DNA of 64,000 bases from Allomesorhizobium camelthorni (GCF_011045125.1 NZ_JAAKZF010000010.1:69501-133500); one strand, 5' to 3'. Positions 7,270 through 15,595 are shown, numbered from the stretch's first letter. Notes: generated from the sequence alone by a model not told the origin. Numbers and translations are program-made.

Positions 7270-8541
7270 TTACGCCGCCGCGTTGGCGAGGTGCTTGACC
7301 GCTGCGGTATTCAGCAATTCGCCGTCGAAGCGCTTGAAGCCCACCATGCCGACCTGGAAGTTTTCGGCATAACGCTCGCGGAGGGTCAGGACGGTGAAGC
7401 CACGGACCTTGCGCACGACGTAGCGGCTGTGATCACCGAAGATGATCGGCTTCGCTGACAGTCCGATGTTCGCCATCGCCTGGTTCACCGAATACGTGTG
7501 CGCCAGAATACGATCCGGCTCACCGGCGCGAACGTCGCCCATCTGCCATAGATAGTTGCCCTGGCCGTCCTTCAGCTTGCGGATCGTGGCCATCGTGGAG
7601 TCGTTGAATTGCCAGCGGCACTTTGGCGAGGCACGGTAGGCTGGATCGACCGAGTGAACCAAGTCGATCAGCTCGTCCGCCGTAATCGCCGTGCCCGACG
7701 CCGCAGTCTTGCCGAGCGAGGAAGCGGTCACGATGCCGTGCGGCTGGCTAACTCCGGTGCCGGTCGTCAGCGCTGTATTCGCTCGTCTGCCGAGGCGTTC
7801 GCCAAACAGATCATTCATCAGCGCTTCTATGTCGAAAGCAGAATCCTGAAGAAGCTCAAACGGGATGCGCACGATCTTTGTATCGTAGACATAGGCGTCG
7901 AGGGCCTTCTCGCCGAAGACAACATCGCCGGATCCGTCATCGGTCGCCGCGGCATTTTCGGCCTTGGACTCGCCTGTCTGGGAGGTGTCATCGACGGTCG
8001 GCCACGGCAGATGATTGCCGGTCGAAGTGGTCAGTTCGCGAACGATGTTCGCGTCCCACATCGGACCCCACGCAGCCATGGCTTTATCGATCTCGCCGGA
8101 GAAGCCTTCGGGAACGGTGTATCCGCCCGCGGCATCGGTTCCGGTCGCCTGCGCACGGATTTCCGCCGGTACATCCGTGCGGCCCTCCATGAGGATACTG
8201 CGTTCGTCTCCAGTCAGGGTAGCGGCACCGAAGCGGATCGCTTTCGCAAAAACATCCCTGTACTCGGGCACGGTATCGGCGCCGCTGCGGGCCTCGGCAT
8301 TTTCGCCCTTCGGCCGACGGGGATCCTCCTGGCTGGCGCGCTTCTCAGCGTCTTCCAGCTTCTGAAGCCGTTCCGCACGCGCACCGATGGCGTCGTGCTC
8401 GACCATCATGGCGTCGAATTCGCGTTCGATTTCGGCCGCGCGATCGGCCGGCGTGTTGTCATTGATCTCGTCGAATTTCGCACGAGCGTTGGTAGCAATG
8501 CGGGCCTGCTTCTCGCGAAGCTCGGTAATCTGTACGGTCAA
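7270..8541 (-). CDS. Major capsid protein, HK97 fold
   Basis: 423 residues. Residues 1-90 form a charged coiled-coil scaffold (delta domain), followed by a flexible segment near 95-130 where the prohead protease should cut. The mature part shows the family pattern: GGYTVPEGFSGEID, TKIVRIPFELLQDS, RRANTALTTGTG, GNYLWQ and the C-terminal RERYAENFQVGMVGFKRFDG. It assembles the icosahedral head. A terminator follows the protease gene upstream, so capsid expression may be set separately. Confidence 0.95.
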   Translation of the reverse strand: MTVQITELREKQARIATNARAKFDEINDNTPADRAAEIEREFDAMMVEHDAIGARAERLQKLEDAEKRASQEDPRRPKGENAEARSGADTVPEYRDVFAKAIRFGAATLTGDERSILMEGRTDVPAEIRAQATGTDAAGGYTVPEGFSGEIDKAMAAWGPMWDANIVRELTTSTGNHLPWPTVDDTSQTGESKAENAAATDDGSGDVVFGEKALDAYVYDTKIVRIPFELLQDSAFDIEALMNDLFGERLGRRANTALTTGTGVSQPHGIVTASSLGKTAASGTAITADELIDLVHSVDPAYRASPKCRWQFNDSTMATIRKLKDGQGNYLWQMGDVRAGEPDRILAHTYSVNQAMANIGLSAKPIIFGDHSRYVVRKVRGFTVLTLRERYAENFQVGMVGFKRFDGELLNTAAVKHLANAAA

Positions 8542-8551
8542 TTGAATTCTC

Positions 8552-8582
8552 CAAAAGAAAACGGCCCGCCGAGGCGAGCCGT
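8552..8582 (-). terminator. Rho-independent terminator between protease and capsid genes
   Basis: The minus strand forms a stem of about 9 bp with one mismatch (ACGGCtCGC / GCGgGCCGT), followed by TTTTCTTTT. It lies between the stop of the protease gene (8615) and the capsid start (8541). Confidence 0.7.
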
Positions 8583-8614
8583 GCGTGTGGATGAGGTGTG
8601 GTTGGAAACGGCGA

Positions 8615-9235
8615 CTAGGCGCCGGTGCGGACTTTCAAGTCCAAGCGCATGGCCAGCCGCTGCTTTAGGTTCGCGGCTGCCCGGTTAACCGACGTCGCCG
8701 CCGGATCTTTTATGGTCTCGTTGGACCGTGCATCACGCCACTCTTGAAGTGATCGCTTGCCGATTGAAGTGTCGTCGTACGCCGGAAACGCAACCGCGCT
8801 TACCTCAAGGAGTTCGACTTCCTTGATCGTGCGGATTGGCGGCTCGACACTCTCGTCCCATTCCTGCTTCGTCACAATGAACCCAAAGGACATGCCGGAG
8901 ATATCGCCGCGCTCAACCAGAGTCCAAAGGTCGTTGCCGTCCGTGGTGTCTGGCACGTCGATCTCAACGCGCAAGCCTTTGGCGTCTTCCGCCAATCGCA
9001 ACGTTCCTGACTTTGTACGGCCGATCACTCGGCCTGTGTCGTGGTCTACTAGCGCGCGAACATCTGCGGAAAGGGCCGGCGTAAATGCGCCAGGCTCAAT
9101 CCTCTCAATCCAAATGCCATACAGGTCTGCGTCACTATTAAAGACCGCCGCATACCCGGCCAGTGTACGCTTGCCGTCGTCTGCAGCGCGGGTCTCCACG
9201 CCGAGTAGCGCCGTGCGCTTCTCAATCTTCGTCAT
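8615..9235 (-). CDS. HK97-family prohead protease
   Basis: 206 residues of the U35/S78 serine protease family, which cleaves the capsid scaffold during maturation. The catalytic signature is visible: His65 in ALVDHD, Ser116 in ISGMSFGF, and the conserved ELLEVSAVAFPAYDDT segment holding the third residue. Its ATG at 9235 overlaps the portal stop (9232), which is the standard coupled portal-protease-capsid order. Confidence 0.94.
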   Translation of the reverse strand: MTKIEKRTALLGVETRAADDGKRTLAGYAAVFNSDADLYGIWIERIEPGAFTPALSADVRALVDHDTGRVIGRTKSGTLRLAEDAKGLRVEIDVPDTTDGNDLWTLVERGDISGMSFGFIVTKQEWDESVEPPIRTIKEVELLEVSAVAFPAYDDTSIGKRSLQEWRDARSNETIKDPAATSVNRAAANLKQRLAMRLDLKVRTGA

Positions 9236-10488
9236 GCGGCATCCGCCTTCGGTTCATCGTTGTCATTGGCCGGCACCGGCATGACCGGTTGTGTGCCGAG
9301 CGGCACCGTTGCGCCTTGGATCAGCAGGTCGTCGCCGTTCGGCATCGCCTTGCGGTTATCCATTGCTCTGGCTTCGTTCGGCGTAAGCTGCCCGGTCTGA
9401 ATGGCACGCGCATTACCCTCCATGCGGGTTTTGAAATCCCCACGGAGCAATCCGTCGACATTCATCTCGCAGTATTGGCGGGTGTTGCCGCGGCCAAAGA
9501 GCTTAAGGTTCAGTTCCTGCTCGAACTGCTCCACCCACCGCTTTAGGGTGTGCTTCACGAAATGCAGGTCTTGCTGCTCGGTGTTGGAAAAGGTTCCGTG
9601 CGTCAGATCCTGCAAGAACGTCGGAGGTAGCGAATAAATTCGGGCAATCTGCTCGATTATGAACCGCTGCAGTTCAACAAGCTGGCTCTTCTCGGGGTCG
9701 ACGCCGATCTGCTTCAGCGTGTGGCCGAGTGGCAATGAAAGAGCGAGCCGGCTCTCCCTGGCTGCTTTCTGTACGGCGGCCGATAAATCCTCGGCCGCAC
9801 GCGTCATCGCGCCGGGCGACTGGAACGGCCCTTCAATAACAAACGGTGGCACGCCGCCGTTCTGGAAGAACTTGGCGCCGTATTTGGTGACAGCCTGCGC
9901 CAGGCCGATGATGTCTTTGTTCGCCAAGATCGGCGATCGATGCTGGAGCATGTCGCTCTTCAGCATGAACGGGATGTCTATGATTTCCGCCGCGTCGTAC
10001 CGGTGGGTGCGGCTGCCATCCGTATACTGGTAGAATTTCCGTCCGCCTTCACGCTTAACCACGGTCTTCGTTGGATCAAGCGGCCACAGGTTCGTGACCT
10101 TGCGTCCGGCACTCCGTTCGATGAACGAATATGCTCGCCCGCCCGTAAAGGCTTGGTCGAAGCAATGCTTCCGCCATTCGAAGCTGGACGTTTCGTCATT
10201 GACCGCATCGTGCAGGATAGTGGCTAGGCCACCCTTGACCCTCTCCCTGCCCTCATCGGTCCTGCGATAAAGGTGCAGCGGCAAGCCTGCCAGCGTGCCT
10301 GACATGAAGTTCACCGCGGCCCAAACCGCAGGAACTCCCATCGCCGAGTCAATGGTGACAGCTTCTCCGGAAGCTGAAATAGCGTCCAGACCGAGGAAGG
10401 TGATGATATTCGGCGAAGATATCGGAACACGTGGGTCTTCGATCGAGGAGCGCTGTTCGCGCCCTCGCCAGCGATCAAAAAAGCCCAT
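9232..10488 (-). CDS. Phage portal protein, HK97 family
   Basis: 418 residues from ATG 10488 (MGFFDRWRGREQRSS). Family features are GVPAVWAAVNFMSGTLAGLPLHLYRR, WRKHCFDQAFTGGRAY, the IIDIPF strand, ARIYSLPPTFLQDLTHGTFSN and a Pro-rich C-terminus. The portal forms the dodecameric DNA gate. The start overlaps the terminase stop (TAATG); a longer in-frame start would run well into the terminase gene and is less likely. Confidence 0.94.
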   Translation of the reverse strand: MGFFDRWRGREQRSSIEDPRVPISSPNIITFLGLDAISASGEAVTIDSAMGVPAVWAAVNFMSGTLAGLPLHLYRRTDEGRERVKGGLATILHDAVNDETSSFEWRKHCFDQAFTGGRAYSFIERSAGRKVTNLWPLDPTKTVVKREGGRKFYQYTDGSRTHRYDAAEIIDIPFMLKSDMLQHRSPILANKDIIGLAQAVTKYGAKFFQNGGVPPFVIEGPFQSPGAMTRAAEDLSAAVQKAARESRLALSLPLGHTLKQIGVDPEKSQLVELQRFIIEQIARIYSLPPTFLQDLTHGTFSNTEQQDLHFVKHTLKRWVEQFEQELNLKLFGRGNTRQYCEMNVDGLLRGDFKTRMEGNARAIQTGQLTPNEARAMDNRKAMPNGDDLLIQGATVPLGTQPVMPVPANDNDEPKADAA

Positions 10489-12341
10489 TATGCCACCTGA
10501 TATTTGTAGGCCGGATCGTCCCAAGGGGAGACTGGCGTACCGTCGAAGTCATTGTCCGCGGCGCCAGCGGCCATCGCGATCGTTACCAGGCCATCGATAC
10601 GGCCACGCGACCGTTTCTTATCAAAGGCGCGGTTGCCTTGGCCGTCAGCATCCAAAAAGGCGTTGCCGGCGCACATGTAGGTCACAGGTGAATTGTCGAT
10701 GTCGATCGTTCCGGCGAGGATTCGATCTTCCAGTTTCTCAACAGACCGCGGCATGCAGAGTGCCCGATCTTCGAACACGATACGCTTGCCTTGGCCGTGA
10801 GCGACAAGCTTCAGACCCTGACCCTCGGGCTTGTCCGGCCCCTCATATTTCCAGACCGCGAACCCGATCGCCTCGCAGGCCGCGATGAAGTCCGCCATGC
10901 CGGCACTATCGAAGGCGAGGAACTGGACGTCATGCTCAGCGCACAGCGTTTTGACTTGTTCGGCGACAAAGGTCTTGTCGATCACGGCGCCGGGGACAGC
11001 CGTGAAGTCGACCAACGGATCAGCATCCCACTCGACGTACTTTGCGTTGTCCGCGAGCGCGCGTTCTTTCAGGCCGCTTTGTGTCGTCCAATACCAGGTT
11101 TTGACCGCAAGCCGGCCATCGTCCTGCCCCCATGCAGCGGAGAGCGCCGTAAGGTCGTTTTTGTCCGACAGGTCCAACGAGAGGTGGCATTTGCGCCCCT
11201 TAAAGGCGGCTGGATCAACGGGGTTCTGAACGGCTGACCAGGCTTCCTCGGAAATCCAGAAATCGGTCGAACCGATCGGAATCCCGAAATAAAGCCGCTT
11301 GACCGAAAACGCGGTCGAAAGCAGAACACGCGCCGTATTCACCTCGCCGCGAATGTTCTCGACCGGGAACGTTACGCCGAGCGCCGGCAGCGCCTTTGGC
11401 CAGCAACTCTCATTATCGAAGACGTTCTCACGGTCGGCCTTGTCGACACGAGCGATGAAGGCGAACGCCTCGTCATCCAAGACTTCGCCAGTAGCGACCT
11501 TTTGGTAAAATTCAGAATAGTCCGTACCGACGATCTGCGTCGACGCTGGCGTGTTGGTGCCGAGCAGCATCAGCGCGTCGCCGGGCATCTTTGCGATGGC
11601 CCGTTTCCACGTCTCGATCGATGAGTTCGATTTGAACTCGTGGATCTCGTCGGCCGCCACAAGCGTCGGACGCGGGCCGGATATGGCCTCGCCGTTCGCC
11701 AGCGTCTGAAACTTGCTTCCGGATTCCGGAAACTCAATCTTCCAGGCGTTGTCGAGTTCGCCGCGGATGACCACATCGCCGCGTGTCAGAAGTGAATCGT
11801 GCTCGTCTTCTTCGCCACCGGGTATCTTTGCCCGGCACATGGCGACCGCATCACGAAACAGAACGTTCGCGGTCGCACGGTCCTGACCGATCGCATAGAC
11901 TTCGGCGCGCTTAACGCCATGCCACCCGCCCATGTACAGCCCTGTGGCTGCCATCCAGGGGCTCTTCGCCTGGCCTTTCCCGGTCTCGACCCATGCGGAT
12001 CGAAAGCGCATTCGGCCGCTGTCTTTGCGCCAGCCGAATAGGTTGCCCGTGCAGAACAACTGCCACGGCAGCAGGTTGAAGGGGCGACCTTCATGTGCGC
12101 CGGCCGTTACGCTCAGAACCGCTGGCGGAAAGCCAATCGCTCGCGCGGCAAGTTCGGGGCGCCAATGCAGCCCACGGGCGCGTCCATCGCGCAAATCCTT
12201 CAGGTGCCGCTCGGCGGCTGCAATATGGTGCTCGCCAGCTACAATCCTGCCGGCCACAGCATCAGTTGCGTAAGCAGTCGTCGGGTCACTCGGACGCGGG
12301 TTTGAGGTACGCGTCCGCGGCGCGGGAGGTTTTCTTGCCAC
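10488..12341 (-). CDS. Terminase large subunit
   Basis: 617 residues. The N-terminal ATPase shows a variant Walker A, ETGKGQAKS at 119-127, and Walker B TLVAADEIHEF with Asp231-Glu232. The C-terminal RNase H-like nuclease has HLSLDLSDKNDLTAL, QFLAFDSAGMADFI and a final AFDKKRSRGRIDGLV segment. It packages DNA through the portal. A GTG start at 12341 is used, overlapping the small subunit gene by 56 bases. The long nuclease domain is typical of the Terminase_1/HK97 group. Confidence 0.95.
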   Translation of the reverse strand: MARKPPAPRTRTSNPRPSDPTTAYATDAVAGRIVAGEHHIAAAERHLKDLRDGRARGLHWRPELAARAIGFPPAVLSVTAGAHEGRPFNLLPWQLFCTGNLFGWRKDSGRMRFRSAWVETGKGQAKSPWMAATGLYMGGWHGVKRAEVYAIGQDRATANVLFRDAVAMCRAKIPGGEEDEHDSLLTRGDVVIRGELDNAWKIEFPESGSKFQTLANGEAISGPRPTLVAADEIHEFKSNSSIETWKRAIAKMPGDALMLLGTNTPASTQIVGTDYSEFYQKVATGEVLDDEAFAFIARVDKADRENVFDNESCWPKALPALGVTFPVENIRGEVNTARVLLSTAFSVKRLYFGIPIGSTDFWISEEAWSAVQNPVDPAAFKGRKCHLSLDLSDKNDLTALSAAWGQDDGRLAVKTWYWTTQSGLKERALADNAKYVEWDADPLVDFTAVPGAVIDKTFVAEQVKTLCAEHDVQFLAFDSAGMADFIAACEAIGFAVWKYEGPDKPEGQGLKLVAHGQGKRIVFEDRALCMPRSVEKLEDRILAGTIDIDNSPVTYMCAGNAFLDADGQGNRAFDKKRSRGRIDGLVTIAMAAGAADNDFDGTPVSPWDDPAYKYQVA

Positions 12342-12717
12342 GCGCCACCTTCGTTACCTTCCCTCGGCGAGCCGGTGAAATTCCCAACTCCGATTCAATT
12401 GCCCGGATGGCTTCGTCCGCCTGTCGCATTACCGACCAGTGCGGGTTCCACTGGCCGATCTTGGCGCGCTTCGCCGTAATGATCGGCCCGTGCTCAGCGA
12501 CGTGGCGGGAAGACCGCTCGAACTGCACCCGAAACTCAACAAGGCGTTTGATCGCGTGGCCGTTCGAAACGGCCAGCGTTCCGGCATCCCGGAGTTCGCG
12601 GCAAACGATCGACCACTGCTCATGAGCGGCTTCGGCATCGGCTACTTCGGCGAATAGAGACGCCCAATCGGGCTCAATCAATCCGCCTTCAACGTCCTGA
12701 ATAGCGTTTCTGCTCAT
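12286..12717 (-). CDS. Terminase small subunit, P27 family
   Basis: 143 residues from ATG 12717 (MSRNAIQDVEGG), preceded by GGGAGG at 9 bases. Helical throughout, with AHEQWSIVCRELRDAGTL and a C-terminal basic, flexible end (GKVTKVARGKKTSRAAD). It recognises the packaging site and hands DNA to the large subunit, which follows with a 56-base overlap. Confidence 0.85.
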   Translation of the reverse strand: MSRNAIQDVEGGLIEPDWASLFAEVADAEAAHEQWSIVCRELRDAGTLAVSNGHAIKRLVEFRVQFERSSRHVAEHGPIITAKRAKIGQWNPHWSVMRQADEAIRAIESELGISPARRGKVTKVARGKKTSRAADAYLKPASE

Positions 12718-12744
12718 GGGGTTACCTCCCGAAACGGGCGACAT

Positions 12745-12889
12745 CCCCCCATCCCAAAATTCATCTCATTGCGAACGGAGGAGGGGCACGGGTATGGGAG
12801 CGGCTAGCTGGGGGCTTTCGACCCCCCCCTCCCGCCTGGATCAGTTCAGACGTTCGCGCGTTTGGAGCTTACCGAATGGAGGAAGAGCA
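12745..12889. other. Noncoding stretch upstream of terminase, possible packaging site
   Basis: No gene is seen here. It holds G- and C-rich tracts and a hairpin at about 12810-12826 (GGGGG / CCCCC, 7-base loop) within a run of eight C. In HK97-type phages the cos site lies next to the terminase small subunit and HNH genes, so this is the natural place to look. The assignment is positional inference only. Confidence 0.3.
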
Positions 12890-13195
12890 ATGAACGTGGC
12901 CAACCTGCAACTCGAAGGCCTGCTTATGGCCATCGCATCGATCAATCATGTCCTTGTCCGCAAGGGAGTGCTCTCGGCTGAGGAAATAGACATAGCCTTG
13001 CGCAAAGCTGAAGCAAGCGAGACCGGCGAAGAACGGTCTGACGGGATGTCACCGTCGAGTCGCGATGCTGTCAACTTCCCGATCAGACTGCTGGAACTGG
13101 CCAATCAGTGTCAGCCGGAGGCTGATATACCGTCGTTTTCAAAATTGGCTCGAATGGTTGGCCAAATGAAAGAACCTTACAACGACCAGATGTGA
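12890..13195 (+). CDS. Hypothetical protein on the opposite strand (101 aa)
   Basis: ATG at 12890 follows GGAGGAAGAGC, a good ribosome site. The product starts MNVANLQLEGLLMAIASINH and has two helical parts joined by a polar linker rich in Glu and Ser. It sits between the terminase small subunit gene and the HNH gene, opposed to both, ending 3 bases before the HNH stop. No family is recognised. Upstream in-frame codons look non-coding. Confidence 0.6.
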   Translation: MNVANLQLEGLLMAIASINHVLVRKGVLSAEEIDIALRKAEASETGEERSDGMSPSSRDAVNFPIRLLELANQCQPEADIPSFSKLARMVGQMKEPYNDQM

Positions 13196-13197
13196 GG

Positions 13198-13566
13198 TCA
13201 CGATCGATTCCAAGGATGCTTCGGATCAACCGGCCGCCCATTGACGTCGCTACCGATCGTGTAGCCTCGCGCCTCTTCCCGCTGGATCAGCGTGTCGTGG
13301 TCTGTTTTGCAGACGCTCTCGGTGTTCTCTAGGTCGAAGAATAATGCTGGGTCGCCCCGGTGTCTGACCTTGTGGTTGACGACAGCGGCCCGCGGATGAT
13401 GGCGATTACCGGCAACCAGGATGCAGCCACAACGCTGGCAGGCGTAAAGGTCGCGGATTAGTGCCTGCTGCCGAATGCCCTGCGGGCCACACCAGCGCTT
13501 GTCGCTGTAGAGGTGGTGGTATTGCTTGGCTTCCGTGGAACGGTGGTGAGGGCGCTTGTTCGCCAT
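13198..13566 (-). CDS. HNH endonuclease next to terminase
   Basis: 122 residues with a zinc-binding HNH core: CQRCG, then AAVVNHKVRHRGDPALFFDLEN and CKTDHDTLIQ. HNH proteins encoded beside the terminase are needed for cos cleavage and packaging in HK97-like phages, so this is most likely a packaging cofactor rather than a homing nuclease. It is in the same orientation as the terminase genes and about 480 bases upstream of them. Confidence 0.88.
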   Translation of the reverse strand: MANKRPHHRSTEAKQYHHLYSDKRWCGPQGIRQQALIRDLYACQRCGCILVAGNRHHPRAAVVNHKVRHRGDPALFFDLENTESVCKTDHDTLIQREEARGYTIGSDVNGRPVDPKHPWNRS

Positions 13567-13610
13567 GCGTCTTGGTGCTTAGCTATCCGTGGCCGCTGGA
13601 GGGGAACGGG

Positions 13611-13919
13611 ATGGGATTGTCAGGTGCTGCGCTGGGAGCGCTCGTGGCGTTCGCGCTGGTTTACCCAAACTTTGCGTTTGCATATTGCTCGGAGCCCTCG
13701 GCGCCTTCATGCGCATCGGACTACGGTTCCTTCGATGATGAATGGGAGTTCGACCGTTGCAAGGACGATATGGAGGACTATCAGTCCGAGGTGGAATCTT
13801 TCATCTCCTGCAATAATCGGGAAGCGCAGGAAGCCGTTGACCAGGCACAGAGAGCGAACCAGGCGGCCGCTGAGGAATACAGCAGCGCAGTCGACGATTT
13901 CAATAATCGCACGCGATAG
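13611..13919 (+). CDS. Secreted small protein with signal peptide (102 aa)
   Basis: ATG at 13611 follows GGAGGGGAACGGG. Residues 1-24 (MGLSGAALGALVAFALVYPNFAFA) form a signal peptide with a likely cut after AFA. The mature part has five or so cysteines near acidic stretches (CASDYGSFDDEWEFDRCKDD) and ends in an Asn/Ala-rich helix. It is probably periplasmic. Plus-strand location, away from the structural operon, suggests expression in the lysogen; the role is unknown. Confidence 0.7.
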   Translation: MGLSGAALGALVAFALVYPNFAFAYCSEPSAPSCASDYGSFDDEWEFDRCKDDMEDYQSEVESFISCNNREAQEAVDQAQRANQAAAEEYSSAVDDFNNRTR

Positions 13920-14052
13920 ATCGCCAGTTAGCCGCCCCGCTCAACCGCAGCCACTTGCGACCGGCGGGAGCGGGGCGCACCGCGTCGCGTCTTCACGCGC
14001 TGCGGTGATGTTCCCATGGCCGCATGCCGAAGCAGTGCCACGGGTATGTCAG

Positions 14053-14124
14053 CCCGCAATCACTCCGCTGTACCTGACTAGGGCACAATATCCGCGCTAT
14101 GCGCGGTCACGGCTACTGATTGCG
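14053..14124. ncRNA. Candidate structured RNA or DNA element, three-way junction
   Basis: A perfect 10-bp helix (CCCGCAATCA at 14053-14062 with its complement at 14115-14124) closes a region holding two inner hairpins: 14069-14087 (TGT-CCT / AGG-ACA with one mismatch) and 14092-14104 (CCGC / GCGG). It lies in a 460-base gap with no gene, between the secreted protein and the Cas2-like gene. The direction of transcription is not known. No RNA family is recognised. Confidence 0.4.
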
Positions 14125-14131
14125 GGTGGGG

Positions 14132-14156
14132 TCCCCCGTGCTAATCTCTTGCACGG
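14132..14156. other. Strong hairpin downstream of the structured element
   Basis: CCCCGTGC pairs with GCACGGGG around a 9-base loop. No T-run follows on either strand, so it is not a plain terminator. It follows the three-way-junction candidate by 8 bases and may belong to the same element. Confidence 0.45.
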
Positions 14157-14380
14157 GGTCGGCCGCAAATAAGCTGCGCGCCGAAACGAAACGGGCGGCT
14201 TTCGCCACCCCCAATACTTAATCCTGAATCAATCATAGCAAACTCGGTGCGCATGGTGCGCACGAGGAGGGTGGCTTGTCGGTGAAGCCAATCGCCTAAG
14301 CAGAAGGCGCGAAGGTTTTTGGCGATACGTAAAGCGAAAAACCGTGCTAAGTAGCGAACGGTTTCCGGCGGGGGTTTCCT

Positions 14381-14650
14381 ATGGCGTCATACATCGTCGC
14401 GTACGATCTGCATAAGCAAGGGCAGAATTACGAATGCCTGATTCAAAAGCTTAAACAATACGGCACTCATTGGCATGTACAGCAGTCTGTCTGGTTTGTT
14501 ATTTCGGACCAGACCTCAGTCCAAATCCGTGCTTCTCTCTCCTCTTGCCTCGACACGAATGACAAACTTGTCGTCGCCAGGCTTTCGGGTGAGGCTGCGT
14601 GGCAGGGCTATACTGATGCAGTCAGCCAGTGGTTGAAGAAGTATCTTTAG
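14381..14650 (+). CDS. Small Cas2-like / SinR-family protein
   Basis: 89 residues: MASYIVAYDLHKQGQNYECL, then THWHVQQSVWFVI, IRASLSSCLD, NDKLVVARLSGEAAW and a C-terminal WLKKYL. The pattern of first strand with YDL, amphipathic helix, W-rich strand and final hydrophobic strand is that of the small ferredoxin-like proteins often named SinR family and related to Cas2/VapD. No cas1 or repeat array is nearby. A G-rich ribosome site precedes the ATG. It converges with the next gene with a 29-base overlap. Nuclease activity is not established. Confidence 0.6.
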   Translation: MASYIVAYDLHKQGQNYECLIQKLKQYGTHWHVQQSVWFVISDQTSVQIRASLSSCLDTNDKLVVARLSGEAAWQGYTDAVSQWLKKYL

Positions 14651-15068
14651 AAGGATCGGGCGCAAATGGTTGCCCCCCAACAAATGGGGCCTCACCCATG
14701 ACACCGACCTTTCTGCTCTTTATCTGAGTAAGTAATTCACTGACATTCGTGCTGCTGCGCTTGTGGTGCAATGCCGTCAGAGTAAAAACGGCCGCAGCCG
14801 CCAAGAATATGGCGGAGCCAAAGCCCTGCCACGGGTCTACGGGAATACCCGCCTTTACATTGGTCACCACGTTTACAAAGTTCTGCGCGTAGCCCAAGGC
14901 AATGCCAAACGCGCAGATACAAATGTCGAACGAAATATCTTTGCCGCCATTTGCTACGAGCATGAGCTTGTCATCCGAGATTATGTGTTCAACCCTCTCC
15001 TCGTCATATGTGAAATAGGTGACGGGAGGCGCGATCTGCCCAGTCTTGGCGATTTCAGATTTTGCCAT
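14622..15068 (-). CDS. Two-pass membrane protein of unknown function
   Basis: 148 residues. The N-terminal 45 residues are soluble (TGQIAPPVTYFTYDEERVEH); two hydrophobic segments follow (FDICICAFGIALGYAQNFVN and FGSAIFLAAAAVFTLTALHH), then a polar C-terminal tail. Its 3' end overlaps that of the Cas2-like gene by 29 bases, tail to tail. A two-pass topology would allow a holin-like or immunity role but nothing in the sequence proves it. Confidence 0.65.
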   Translation of the reverse strand: MAKSEIAKTGQIAPPVTYFTYDEERVEHIISDDKLMLVANGGKDISFDICICAFGIALGYAQNFVNVVTNVKAGIPVDPWQGFGSAIFLAAAAVFTLTALHHKRSSTNVSELLTQIKSRKVGVMGEAPFVGGQPFAPDPSKDTSSTTG

Positions 15069-15136
15069 CTGTAGATCGGCCCCCCATGATCCCCAAGGGC
15101 AATCTAGCAGGTTTTTCTCACAATCGGTAAGCCACT

Positions 15137-15295
15137 TCAGATCTTGTGATCTTTGCGGATTCCAACTGGTTTCTGTTTTGGATCATCCTTAGTTAGGCCG
15201 CGCTTTTCATGCGGCTTTGGCGGCGTCTTGAGCATCCGCTTTAGCGTCTCGTTGAATTTTTTGTCGTCGGCGTCGTCGCCGGTCGATTCTACCAT
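15137..15295 (-). CDS. Small charged protein (52 aa)
   Basis: ATG at 15295 follows GGGGAGTACA. The product MVESTGDDADDKKFNETLKR continues with a lysine- and proline-rich tail and ends at TGA 15137-15139. Codon use and ribosome site look real, and short proteins of this type (acidic start, basic tail) are common in rhizobial genomes. It lies 68 bases upstream of the two-pass membrane gene and may be cotranscribed with it. Confidence 0.6.
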   Translation of the reverse strand: MVESTGDDADDKKFNETLKRMLKTPPKPHEKRGLTKDDPKQKPVGIRKDHKI

Positions 15296-15451
15296 TGTAC
15301 TCCCCGCTATCCACATTCGCGGCCCACAACATGTTGGGGTTGGTAAAACTTACGGAAACGAACCCTTGACGGGCGAAAGCGAGTCGCCTTTTGTCATACG
15401 TGCCAGCGCGATGGAGGGGTGTGATCGCTTCCTAGGTCTCACACACCCGCC

Positions 15452-15595
15452 CCAACGGGCTCTGCTGGTTGGCGTACCCGGCAATGTTTGCGGGTGCCTT
15501 CCTCCCCGGTCCATCAGGGGAGGTTGTGGGGGCGGCTTGGTGCTAGTCCGGGCTTCCGACCTTTGGTCTAGTGGGTTCGATCCCCACCGCCTCCA
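15452..15595 (+). ncRNA. Structured locus with tRNA-like 3' end
   Basis: The 3' end has a perfect tRNA T-arm (stem GTGGG/CCCAC at 15571-15587, loop TTCGATC) and an acceptor-like strand CGCCTCC+A at 15588-15595 that can pair with GGGGGCG at 15528-15534. A normal anticodon arm cannot be drawn in the 36 bases between, and no CCA is encoded. Upstream hairpins lie at 15452-15472, 15476-15495 and 15501-15523. This is either a decayed tRNA or a tRNA-like RNA of the phage. Confidence 0.35.

Noticed and set aside
13198-13566. Homing endonuclease in an intron
   Set aside because: No split gene flanks it; an HNH gene beside the terminase is the normal packaging arrangement in HK97-like phages.
14053-14156. 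Retron, CRISPR or tmRNA reading of the structured element
   Set aside because: No reverse transcriptase gene, no repeated spacer unit and no tag reading frame are near; only a generic structured element can be claimed.
13511-14172. Plus-strand frame through the secreted-protein gene and the structured element
   Set aside because: Arg-rich product without a domain; the secreted protein in another frame has a signal peptide and ribosome site.
15519-15595. A functional tRNA gene
   Set aside because: The acceptor and T-arm pair well but no 5-bp anticodon stem with a 7-base loop can be drawn, and CCA is not encoded.
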